NCBI GenBank assembly: GCA_012034595.1 | Contig: JAAUPE010000046.1 | Coordinates: 1-46,778, forward strand | Length of the DNA: 46,778 nucleotides | Source of the DNA: Calothrix sp. CSU_2_0 | Lineage (GTDB): Bacteria > Cyanobacteriota > Cyanobacteriia > Cyanobacteriales > Nostocaceae | Direction: 5' to 3' | Shown: piece by piece, positions 27,799-35,895 of the stretch | Layout of the letters: the number at the start of each line of letters is the position of its first letter | Position numbering within the stretch: the first letter of the stretch is position 1 | The notes under the pieces: model-generated | Database searches by the model: none | Told to the model about the DNA's origin: nothing | Seen by the model: the letters and a program-made list of their open reading frames with translations, nothing else | Made by a program: the position numbers and the translations under genes

Positions 27799-28464
27799 AT
27801 GTTCGGAAAAGGATTATTGGTGGTTGCATCTCTGTTGTTAACTGTGGGGATTCCCAACACAGCTAATGCCCAAAGCAAAGGTACTCCCGGTAAATTTGAC
27901 TTTTATGTTTTAGCAATGTCTTGGTCACCAGACTACTGCGCTAAAAATGGCGATCGCGACCAGCAACAATGTAAAAATGGTAAAAAATTAGGTTTTGTTT
28001 TACACGGGCTTTGGCCTCAGTACGAAAAGGGGTATCCAGCTAGTTGTACACTGGAGGAAATGCCTGAAGGGGTAAAACAACAATTTCCCGGATTGTTTCC
28101 TAGTCAAAAGTTATACGGTCATGAATGGAAAAAACATGGTACTTGTACTGGATTAACCCCAGTACAATATCTTGGCTTATCTAAACAATTAAAAGATGCA
28201 GTTAGCATTCCCGCAGCTTACCAAAAACCCAGTAAACCTTTCCGGGCAACCATTGGTAATCTTAAACAAGAATTTGCGAATGCAAATCGAGGATTGACAG
28301 GTAATAGTGTAGCTCCTTACTGTTCCGGTTCGGGACGCTTTTTGCAAGAGGTCTTTGTTTGTTACACTAAGGATGGAAAACCAGGACCATGTAGCGCGGA
28401 AGTTCTCAAGCGATCGCAAAAAAGTTGCGGTCAACCAGATTTTTTAGTCAGAAGTGTTAGATAG
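27799..28464 (+). CDS. Secreted ribonuclease T2
   Basis: A 221-residue extracytoplasmic RNase. The signal peptide is cleaved after NTANA at about residue 24. Both catalytic signatures are complete: CAS I FVLHGLWPQ with His69 and CAS II GHEWKKHGTC with His108, Glu109 and His113. Eight or more cysteines fit the disulfide pattern of the family. The enzyme cuts single-stranded RNA through a 2',3'-cyclic phosphate and probably serves phosphate or nucleotide scavenging outside the cytoplasm. It is a single gene behind a terminator. Confidence 0.95.
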   Translation: MFGKGLLVVASLLLTVGIPNTANAQSKGTPGKFDFYVLAMSWSPDYCAKNGDRDQQQCKNGKKLGFVLHGLWPQYEKGYPASCTLEEMPEGVKQQFPGLFPSQKLYGHEWKKHGTCTGLTPVQYLGLSKQLKDAVSIPAAYQKPSKPFRATIGNLKQEFANANRGLTGNSVAPYCSGSGRFLQEVFVCYTKDGKPGPCSAEVLKRSQKSCGQPDFLVRSVR

Positions 28465-28571
28465 GGGAACACTAAGACATAAGTTATCCCGAATTGTTGT
28501 AAGGTTGGGCTTGAACCGACCTTACGGATGATACAGATAATAAATATCATAAACATCATAGTGGTGATGTT

Positions 28572-30182
28572 TTAGCTTCTAGTTTTAGCTTCTATAAGTC
28601 CCCCAAACCCTCCACCTCCAGGGGTTTCCACTACAAAAATATCCCCAGGTTGCATCTCAACTGTTGCTGTACTATCCAAATTTTCCTCAGTTCCATCCCG
28701 ACGCTGAATGTAGTTGCGTCCAACTTTTCCTGCTTCTCCAGAATTTAGCCCAAAGGGGGAAATAATTCGATGTCCTGAGAGAATATTTGCTGTCATCGGT
28801 TCCAAAAACTTAATTCGACGAATAACCCCATTACCACCAGAATATTTTCCTTTTCCCCCACTACTAGCACGCAAACTAAAACTTTCAACCATCACAGGAT
28901 AACGAGTTTCTAACACTTCAGGGTCGGTTAAACGGGAATTTGTCATGTGGGTTTGTACTGCATCTGTTCCATCAAAGCCAAACCCAGCACCAGAACCACC
29001 ACAAATAGTCTCGTAATATTGGTATTTTTCATTTCCAAAGGTGAAATTATTCATCGTACCTTGAGAAGCTGCCATTACACCTAAAGCACCATATAAAGCA
29101 TCAACAATTATTTGCGAAGTTTCCACATTACCTGCAACTACTGCTGCTGGGTAAGTTGGATTTAGCATACAGCCTGCGGGGATAATAATTTCTAAAGGTT
29201 TTAAGCATCCTGCGTTTAGAGGAATATTATCATCAACTAAGGTTCTAAATACATATAAAACCGCAGCTTGAGTGACTGCTTTGGGTGCATTAAAGTTACT
29301 ATTTAATTGTGCAGATGTGCCTGTGAAATCAATAATTGCGCTGCGTTTGACTCGGTTAATTATCACACTGACTCTAATTTTCGCACCACTATCCATCTCG
29401 TAAATAAATGAGCCATTTTTGAGAACTTGGATTGCTTTTCTGACTGCTTCTTCGGCATTATTTTGGACAAACTTCATGTAAGCTTGGACTGTTTCTAATC
29501 CATATTGAGCAACCATTTTCCGAAGTTCTTGTACACCTCTTTCATTTGCTGCAAGTTGAGCTTTAAAATCAGCAATATTTTGATTTATATTACGTGCTGG
29601 ATATTTATGGTTGGAGAGATGTTGTCTTACTGGTGTTTCTAAAAAATGACCTTCTTCAACTAAAAGAAAGTTATCAAAGAGTATTCCTTCTTCCTCAATA
29701 TTATTACTATGGGGAGGCATTGAACCGGGGGTAATTCCACCAATATCCGCTTGATGTCCGCGAGATGCAACATAAAAAATAGGAGATTGTGGAGATGAGG
29801 TATGCTGTGTTTCTAAAGCTTGATTATCTAATTTTAAATCGAGAAAAACAGGGGTAATGGCTGTAACATCGGGAAGGTGAGTTCCTCCGTTATAGGGATT
29901 ATTAGATAGATAGATATTTCCTGGTTTGATATTATCACCTTTATCATTAATTAAACTGCGAACACTTTCACTCATTGAACCTAAATGTACAGGAATGTGG
30001 GGAGCATTTGCGACTAGTAAACCGGAAGCATCAAAAATCGCGCAGGAGAAGTCTAATCGTTCTTTAATATTTACCGAAGCTGCCGTATTTTGCAGGACAA
30101 TTCCCATTTGTTCGGCAATAAATTGATAAAGATTTTTAAATATTTCTAAACGAACTGGATCGGGTTGAAATATTGACTGCAT
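28572..30182 (-). CDS. hyuB: Hydantoinase B / 5-oxoprolinase subunit B
   Basis: A 536-residue HyuB-family protein, complete from VRLEIFKNLYQFIAEQMGIV through HLGSMSESVRSLI, LSNNPYNGGTHLPDVTAI, SRGHQADIGGITPGSMPP and the GYGGGG-like PGGGGFGG end. With the A subunit (31269-33362) it forms an ATP-dependent 5-oxoprolinase or hydantoinase; 5-oxoproline arises in glutathione turnover. A good ribosome-binding site (GGAGAT) precedes the ATG. Unusually, the A gene is 1.1 kb upstream with an oppositely oriented transferase gene between them, so B needs its own promoter in the 149 bases it shares with that gene. Confidence 0.93.
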   Translation of the reverse strand: MQSIFQPDPVRLEIFKNLYQFIAEQMGIVLQNTAASVNIKERLDFSCAIFDASGLLVANAPHIPVHLGSMSESVRSLINDKGDNIKPGNIYLSNNPYNGGTHLPDVTAITPVFLDLKLDNQALETQHTSSPQSPIFYVASRGHQADIGGITPGSMPPHSNNIEEEGILFDNFLLVEEGHFLETPVRQHLSNHKYPARNINQNIADFKAQLAANERGVQELRKMVAQYGLETVQAYMKFVQNNAEEAVRKAIQVLKNGSFIYEMDSGAKIRVSVIINRVKRSAIIDFTGTSAQLNSNFNAPKAVTQAAVLYVFRTLVDDNIPLNAGCLKPLEIIIPAGCMLNPTYPAAVVAGNVETSQIIVDALYGALGVMAASQGTMNNFTFGNEKYQYYETICGGSGAGFGFDGTDAVQTHMTNSRLTDPEVLETRYPVMVESFSLRASSGGKGKYSGGNGVIRRIKFLEPMTANILSGHRIISPFGLNSGEAGKVGRNYIQRRDGTEENLDSTATVEMQPGDIFVVETPGGGGFGGLIEAKTRS

Positions 30183-30331
30183 CTTAATTTATCTCCATCG
30201 GATATTTTACAATTTTATGATGTAGCATCGTACTATATCAATCCTAGAACATTTGTGGATAACTAAAGTGACAAATCAACTAGGATTTCGATATATCGGA
30301 CTCAAGAAAATCATTTACCAGGAGTTTTTCG

Positions 30332-30985
30332 ATGGTTAAACTTTATCACAATCCTATTTCTCCCCATTCTCGTCGCGTTTTAGTTTCATTACTAGAAAAA
30401 AAGATAGAATGCGAGTTAGTGGAAGTTGAACTAAATGGGGTTCCCAATCGACCAGAATTATTAGCAATTAATCCTTTGCATCATATTCCTGTTTTGGAAG
30501 ATGATGGTTTTAAAATAGTAGAATCTTTGGCAATTCTTGATTATTTAGAAGCAAAATATCCAAATCCTTCTTTGCTTCCTACTGATGCTAAAAATTTAGC
30601 GAAGGTGCGAATGGTGCAATTAGTAACAGTGAATGAGTTATTACCTGCGATGATGCCATTTTTTCCTGTCATGCTTGATTTACCAATGGATTCTCAAATA
30701 GTTGAACCAGCAATGCAGAAACTATCAAGAATATTAACATTTTTGGAAGAGTTTTTAGGGGAACAAAAATATTTTACAGGTTCAGATTTTACCCTTGCAG
30801 AAGTGACAGCAGGAACCGTATTAACTGTTTTACCTCTTGCCGGATTGTCGCTTGATCAATATCCGAAACTTCAGGTTTTGACTGAAGATTTAAATCAGCG
30901 TCCTGCTTGGATTCACAGTTTACCTACAGACTCAGCAATGATAGCATTTAAAACTGATATAAAAGCTAGATTTACTGGTTCTTAA
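30332..30985 (+). CDS. Glutathione S-transferase family protein
   Basis: A 217-residue GST. The thioredoxin-like domain (1-80) holds LYHNPISPHSRRV with a serine at the active-site position, LHHIPVLEDDGFKIVESLAI (cis-Pro and the glutathione-binding ES), and the all-helical C-terminal domain follows with YFTGSDFTLAEVTAGTVLTV. AGGAG lies eight bases before the ATG. It sits on the opposite strand between the two oxoprolinase genes, which links two steps of glutathione metabolism by position. Substrate unknown. Confidence 0.92.
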   Translation: MVKLYHNPISPHSRRVLVSLLEKKIECELVEVELNGVPNRPELLAINPLHHIPVLEDDGFKIVESLAILDYLEAKYPNPSLLPTDAKNLAKVRMVQLVTVNELLPAMMPFFPVMLDLPMDSQIVEPAMQKLSRILTFLEEFLGEQKYFTGSDFTLAEVTAGTVLTVLPLAGLSLDQYPKLQVLTEDLNQRPAWIHSLPTDSAMIAFKTDIKARFTGS

Positions 30986-31093
30986 ATCTTGTTTACTAAG
31001 AGTTTTGATGCTGTCAACATATGAGGAAGAAGTTTTTTTTACATTCGACAGCATCCGTCAATTTGTACAAATTTTACTTGCATAATCCATAGA

Positions 31094-31268
31094 ATTAGTC
31101 TTAAACCTCGTCCATATTGAAAACTAGAGTTTTTAAAAAACATATTGTGTAGGTTGGGTGTAGAGGTAGCGAAATCCAACATTAACAGGACTATAATGTT
31201 GGGTTACACTTTGTTTCACCCAACCTACGAAACTAAGGTTTTCAACGTAGACATGGTTTAAGTCTTAA
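31094..31268. mobile_element. MITE-like palindromic element
   Basis: About 170 bases with long imperfect inverted ends. The left end runs CTTAAACCTCGTCC, TTGAAAACTAGAG, GTAGGTTGGGTG; the right end is CACCCAACCTAC, AGGTTTTCAACGTAGAC, ATGGTTTAAG. An inner pair, CCAACATTAA / AATGTTGGG, continues the fold. It fills the gap between convergent GST and hyuA genes and overlaps the hyuA end. No ORF inside, so it would need a transposase in trans. Confidence 0.65.
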
Positions 31269-33362
31269 TTAATTAATCCGTTCTAAAATTAAATGGTTGC
31301 GCTCAGTTAATTGTGCTTCCCAGTTTGGTTCAACTACAATCGTACTAATTTTTTCGACAATAATTGCACTTCCTCTAATTTTATCTCCCGGTTGTAGATT
31401 CTCTCTTTGATAAACTGGTGTATCGTACCATTTCTCGTTAGTAAACATTTGCACTGTTTCTACTGCTGTGGGAATTTCAGTAAGAGAACGAGTGCGAGTC
31501 ACTAAGGGTTCTGCGGGAGTATCCATTTTTTGAATTAGTTCTACTGAAACTGACTCGACAATTAGGTTTTTTTCTAATTGCATAAAACCATAACGTGTTT
31601 TATGTTCTGTCTCAAATTCTTGCCGCATTGTTGCTATATCTAATCCAAAATTTACAGTTAAAGTTGAATTAGTTCCCTCATATTTTAAATTTACCTTTTT
31701 AACTAATTCCTGCCCATTTATTTCCCCATCTTCTCCATCCCTTACTTGAGTTTCTAAAGCCTTCATTAATTGCTGTAATTCTGGAATTAATTCTTGCCTT
31801 AATATTTGTTCCACACCTGCTTCTCGAATTGCTCTCACATCCGCTAATCCCATTCCATAAGCAGAAAGAACACCAGCATAAGGATGTAAAAATATCTTTT
31901 TCATTCCCAATGTATCAGCAATTAAACAAGCAACTTGCGCTCCTGCACCACCAAAACAACAAAGTACATATTCGCTGACATCATAACCCCGTTGTAAGCT
32001 AATTTTTTTAACCGCATTTGCCATATTTTCAACCGCGATCGCAATAAATCCTGCTGCGACTTGTTCGGGGGTACGATTATTTCCTGTAGCTGTTTTTATC
32101 TCTGTTGCTAAGTTGGTAAATTTCTCAATCACAACTTCTTTATCTAAAGGTGAATTTCCATCAATTCCGAATACAAAAGGGAAATATTGCGGGTTAATTT
32201 TTCCTAACATAACATTAGCATCGGTGACAGTTAATTTTCCACCGCGTCGATAACTTGCTGGACCAGGATTTGAACCCGCAGATTCTGGACCAACTCGATA
32301 ACTCGAACCATCAAAAAATAGAATTGAACCACCACCAGCAGCAATTGTATGGATATCCAAAACGGGAACTCGCATCCTTGTACCAGCAATTTCGGAATCT
32401 AATTGACGTTCGTACTCTCCTTTAAAATGGGCAACGTCTGTACTTGTTCCCCCCATATCAAAGGTAATTACTAATTCAAAACCCGCTCTTTTGCTAGTTT
32501 GAACTGCACCAACAATTCCACCCGCAGGACCACTTAAAATACTATCTTTACCTTGAAATTGTTCTGCTGCGATTAATCCTCCATCGGATTTCATAAACAT
32601 TAATTTGACTTCGGGTAATTGGCTGGTAATTTGGTTGACATAACAGCGTAAAATTGGAGTTAAATAGGCATCTACAACTGTTGTATCTCCCCGACTAACT
32701 AATTTCATTAAAGGACTAATTTGGTGGGATATAGAAATTTGGCTAAACCCGATTTTTCGAGCAATTTCTGCTACTATTTGTTCGTGTTGGGGATAACTGT
32801 AGCTGTGCATAAATACGATGGCACAACTACGAATCCCTGAGTCATAAACTGCTTGTAAATATTGTTTTACCTGTTCAATATTTACGGGGTTTAATTCATT
32901 GCCATTTGCATCATAGCGTTCATCAATCTCCACTACTTGCTCGTAAAGCATCCTCGGTAAAATGATATGACGGGCAAATATATTTGGTCGATTTTGATAA
33001 CCAATTCGTAGTGCATCTTTAAACCCTTTAGTAATCACTAAAACCACGCGATCGCCTTTTCTTTCTAAAAGTGCATTTGTGGCTACTGTTGTCCCCATTT
33101 TCACAACTTCTATAGCTTCTCTAGGGATGGGTTGATTAGTGGTAATTCCTAATATATCTCGAATACCTTGGATGGCAGCATCTTGATATTGTTCGGGATT
33201 TTCGGAAAGTAATTTGTAAATAATTACCCATTGCTGATGGGGAAGGGAAACTATTAAAAAACGTTCTGGATGATTTAATAATTTGTCTATAACTTTTTGA
33301 GAATCTGTAACAGCAACAATGTCTGTAAATGTACCACCTCTGTCGGCAAATACTTTTAACAT
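31269..33362 (-). CDS. hyuA: Hydantoinase A / 5-oxoprolinase subunit A
   Basis: A 697-residue HyuA-family ATPase subunit with the actin-like nucleotide site: FADRGGTFTDIVAV at the start, KMGTTVATNALLERKGDRV, LSGPAGGIVGAVQTSKRAGF and TFDMGGTSTDVAHF, and near the C-terminal part CCFGGAGAQVACLIAD. It pairs with HyuB downstream. HyuA plus HyuB add up to 1233 residues, close to the fused eukaryotic 5-oxoprolinase. The ATG lacks a clear ribosome-binding site. The last codons run into a palindromic element. Confidence 0.93.
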   Translation of the reverse strand: MLKVFADRGGTFTDIVAVTDSQKVIDKLLNHPERFLIVSLPHQQWVIIYKLLSENPEQYQDAAIQGIRDILGITTNQPIPREAIEVVKMGTTVATNALLERKGDRVVLVITKGFKDALRIGYQNRPNIFARHIILPRMLYEQVVEIDERYDANGNELNPVNIEQVKQYLQAVYDSGIRSCAIVFMHSYSYPQHEQIVAEIARKIGFSQISISHQISPLMKLVSRGDTTVVDAYLTPILRCYVNQITSQLPEVKLMFMKSDGGLIAAEQFQGKDSILSGPAGGIVGAVQTSKRAGFELVITFDMGGTSTDVAHFKGEYERQLDSEIAGTRMRVPVLDIHTIAAGGGSILFFDGSSYRVGPESAGSNPGPASYRRGGKLTVTDANVMLGKINPQYFPFVFGIDGNSPLDKEVVIEKFTNLATEIKTATGNNRTPEQVAAGFIAIAVENMANAVKKISLQRGYDVSEYVLCCFGGAGAQVACLIADTLGMKKIFLHPYAGVLSAYGMGLADVRAIREAGVEQILRQELIPELQQLMKALETQVRDGEDGEINGQELVKKVNLKYEGTNSTLTVNFGLDIATMRQEFETEHKTRYGFMQLEKNLIVESVSVELIQKMDTPAEPLVTRTRSLTEIPTAVETVQMFTNEKWYDTPVYQRENLQPGDKIRGSAIIVEKISTIVVEPNWEAQLTERNHLILERIN

Positions 33363-33518
33363 AATTAAATTTTTGTTTTTTTCAAATAATCCAATTTAAT
33401 GTGATTTTACTTCAATCACAGAATCTTTGGACGACTGTAAGGATAAAAAAGCAAATTTCTGGCTTTTTGAAGAGTCAGGAATCTAAGTTTTTATTGAATT
33501 TGTTAATTGGTTTTTTAT

Positions 33519-34136
33519 CTATTCTTTATGCAACCAATGCCATAATCCCAAACCTGCGACTATACCAGCGAAATTCCCAGTAATCCCATTCATATTTGCT
33601 AAAGCGACAAATATATCTAAAGCACGAATAATCCGGTTAGGATCGTAAATTGCCACACCTTGAGGTTGTGCGATCGCTTTTGCCAATAGTACACCTAAAG
33701 TCGCACCACCACCTAAAATATTTAATAGCGTTCCCACTAAACTGACAATTATCCCCAGCCGGATAAGTTGTAAAATTTCAGCTTTCTTTGGATGTACACT
33801 TGGGCTTGAATTGCGAAGTCGTTTTGCATAGCGAACTTGGCGAAAAGCGAGATAAACGCTAAATAGTAAAGCTAGAATTCCGCAAACTGCCCAGAAAATA
33901 CCAATTCCAATTCCCTGTGTGGTTCCTTGGCTATAATTAACACCCCCCAAACCTGGTACTGGAACTGAAGTTAGCGAACGGTTAAAATTACGTCCAGTAA
34001 TGGCAAACATTAAGGTGATTCCAGATGCGATCGCAAATCCAAGTTCGATCCAGAAACTAATCCAAGCAACAAGTCGCAAAATCCTGGCTATTCTTTCTAT
34101 TTTTGGGTCAATTTGTGTATCTGAGGTTGTTTGCAT
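33519..34136 (-). CDS. DUF3611 family membrane protein
   Basis: A 205-residue protein with four hydrophobic segments: ISFWIELGFAIASGITLMFA, IGIFWAVCGILALLFSVYLA, LIRLGIIVSLVGTLLNILGG, and the C-terminal ITGNFAGIVAGLGLWHWL. The family occurs in cyanobacteria and plastids and has no known function. The frame also opens at a GTG at 34145; the ATG at 34136 was chosen for want of a ribosome-binding site at either. Probably located in the plasma or thylakoid membrane. Confidence 0.82.
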   Translation of the reverse strand: MQTTSDTQIDPKIERIARILRLVAWISFWIELGFAIASGITLMFAITGRNFNRSLTSVPVPGLGGVNYSQGTTQGIGIGIFWAVCGILALLFSVYLAFRQVRYAKRLRNSSPSVHPKKAEILQLIRLGIIVSLVGTLLNILGGGATLGVLLAKAIAQPQGVAIYDPNRIIRALDIFVALANMNGITGNFAGIVAGLGLWHWLHKE

Positions 34137-34257
34137 TGATATCACTTTTATAAAAAACTCTTCAACTTTTTTAAAACTTGATTTTCATTAATTTTGATTA
34201 AATGATATTTCCAACAAACATACTTCTATCTAAAGTTACAAACAAAGACTAGCTCCA

Positions 34258-34464
34258 ACATTTTTTATCAGTAGTACCATTCCTTCGGAATACACATGCG
34301 ATCGCGATGATATTTCCCCTCCATTACAATGGGAATCTCCACCTCCAGGAACTAAAATTTATGCTTTAATAGTTGATGATATAAATGCACCAAATGGCAT
34401 TTCTAACCACTGGATTTTATTCAATATACCTTCAGAAAGCCGCGCATTTCTCACAAATTTGTAA
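34258..34464 (+). pseudogene. Fragment of a YbhB/YbcL (PEBP, Raf-kinase-inhibitor-like) gene
   Basis: Without any start codon, the frame reads SSTIPSEYTCDRDDISPPLQ, then WESPPPGTKIYALIVDDINA and SNHWILFNIPSESR to a TAA at 34462-34464. IPxxYTCDG-DxSPPLxW and the HWxxxNIP segment are the signature of bacterial PEBP proteins. Only the first half of the family is covered; the expected D-P-D has become DDINAPNG, and the C-terminal half is missing. Confidence 0.75.
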
Positions 34465-34481
34465 ATTATATAAACAAAGTT

Positions 34482-34694
34482 ATGGATAACTCAATATTTG
34501 TTATTTTTCTTATTTTTGGATGTATCTGGATTTTAATGGGAGTTGGTTTTGTAATTGCAATCATGAAAGCAGATGGACAAAAAATCGGATTTGGTAAGAC
34601 TGGATTGCTTGTTGCAGTACCAATTATTGCCCCAATTATCATTAGTTTGCTTTATGCTGCAATTAAAAGTCAATTTTGGACTTATGCTCGGTAA
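34482..34694 (+). CDS. Small membrane protein, function unknown
   Basis: A 70-residue protein with two hydrophobic helices (IFVIFLIFGCIWILMGVGFV and GLLVAVPIIAPIIISLLYAA) joined by a short polar loop KADGQKIGFGK. It starts 18 bases after the PEBP fragment. I do not recognise a family. The regular helix-loop-helix make-up and an open frame of good composition suggest it is real. Confidence 0.5.
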   Translation: MDNSIFVIFLIFGCIWILMGVGFVIAIMKADGQKIGFGKTGLLVAVPIIAPIIISLLYAAIKSQFWTYAR

Positions 34695-34775
34695 AATAGA
34701 ACAAAGCGGTAATCGATATATAGCGGCTTTAGCAGCTTAGATTTATCGAGCGACTCAGTAACTTATCATTTGTGC

Positions 34776-35033
34776 ATGATTATGAAAGTCAGGGACAACA
34801 CAATTAAATTGAATCAGTTTTTAAAGTTAATGGGTATAGTCCCCACTGGTGGACAAGCTAAACTGATTATTCAAGGTGGTGGTGTATTAGTCAATGGTAC
34901 GCTGGAAACTCGACGGGGAAGACGACTAGTTCCTGGAGATAAAATTACAGTGGAAGGACAAACTATTGAGGTCAATTTGAATAACGATCGAGTTCCCAAT
35001 ATACCCGTAGATTTCAGCGAAGAAACTGAATAA
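34776..35033 (+). CDS. S4-domain RNA-binding protein
   Basis: An 85-residue protein that is almost entirely one S4 domain: IKLNQFLKLMGIVPTGGQAK, LIIQGGGVLVNGTLETRRGR, then the strand VPGDKITVEGQTIEV. Single-S4 proteins of this size include the YbcJ group and RqcP, which works in ribosome-associated quality control. The ATG at 34776 or the one at 34782 may be the start; a TTG at 34770 is less likely. The stop is three bases before the ArfB start, so the two are cotranscribed and probably coupled. Confidence 0.85.
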   Translation: MIMKVRDNTIKLNQFLKLMGIVPTGGQAKLIIQGGGVLVNGTLETRRGRRLVPGDKITVEGQTIEVNLNNDRVPNIPVDFSEETE

Positions 35034-35036
35034 TTA

Positions 35037-35453
35037 ATGTTGCAAATTTCTAAAAATGTAATTATCCCAGAGAGTGAAATTGAAATGAACGCTATTCGCT
35101 CTCAAGGTGCTGGAGGTCAAAATGTTAACAAGGTTTCTACCGCTATTCACTTACGTTTTGATATTCATGCTTCTTCATTACCAAATTACTATAAAGAAAA
35201 GCTTTTAAACCTCAATGATAAACGTATTACCCAAGACGGAGTAATTGTTATTAAAGCTCAAGAACATCGTACCCAAGATAAAAATCGAGAGGAAGCATTA
35301 AAACGACTTAAGGCATTAATTAAAAGTGCGGTAGTGTTGCCGAAAAAACGCAAACCTACAAAACCAACCCGCAGTTCTCAGAAAAAACGACTCGAACAAA
35401 AAAACAAACACAGTCAAGTTAAGTCTAATAGAAAGCAGACAACTGATGAGTGA
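35037..35453 (+). CDS. arfB: Alternative ribosome-rescue factor, peptidyl-tRNA hydrolase ArfB
   Basis: A 138-residue protein with the GGQ catalytic loop in [20 protein letters not shown] and the release-factor-like core ([20 protein letters not shown]). The C-terminal tail [20 protein letters not shown] is basic and disordered, which in ArfB enters the empty mRNA channel of stalled ribosomes. Length and layout match ArfB (YaeJ), not full release factors. It frees peptide from ribosomes stalled on non-stop mRNA. Its partner in the operon is the S4 protein just upstream. Confidence 0.92.
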   Translation: MLQISKNVIIPESEIEMNAIRSQGAGGQNVNKVSTAIHLRFDIHASSLPNYYKEKLLNLNDKRITQDGVIVIKAQEHRTQDKNREEALKRLKALIKSAVVLPKKRKPTKPTRSSQKKRLEQKNKHSQVKSNRKQTTDE

Positions 35454-35895
35454 CTTTATATCCCCGACTTCTGTTGGTGATGAATCGAGAATTATTCTGC
35501 TTAATGATAAAGAAAACCAAATAATCAGCAAACCAAAAGACTTTATATTTTCTTTATATTTTTAGTAGACACCCTCCTAAAGAAGATAGAGGTATTTTTC
35601 TTGACAATTTTTAAAAAATTTGCTCTATTTCTAAGAAATTTTTGGGAAATATAGATTAAACCCATGATTTAGAACCAAATCTTTGATTTCATCCATTTAC
35701 TTGGCAAAATCAGTATTTTTGACTAATAAACCTCATCGATTCAGTTTTTGGTGACTCTGTTACCTCATTGCGACGTAAGACACACGCTTTAGTAGTAATC
35801 CCAAAATCTGACGTGGAAAACTCTAATTTTCAAGGTAGACGAGGTTTAAATGCTGAAAACAGGATTTGGTTCTAGCTATACAAATAGGCAGGAAT
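35454..35895. other. Leader region of the phosphatase gene with a solo repeat
   Basis: No gene. At 35814-35852 lies GGAAAACTCTAATTTTCAAG followed by GTAGACGAGGTTTAA, the same sequence as the ends of the palindromic element at 31094-31268, here as a single copy about 45 bases before the phosphatase start. Upstream is AT-rich sequence with no box I can place. Confidence 0.5.
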
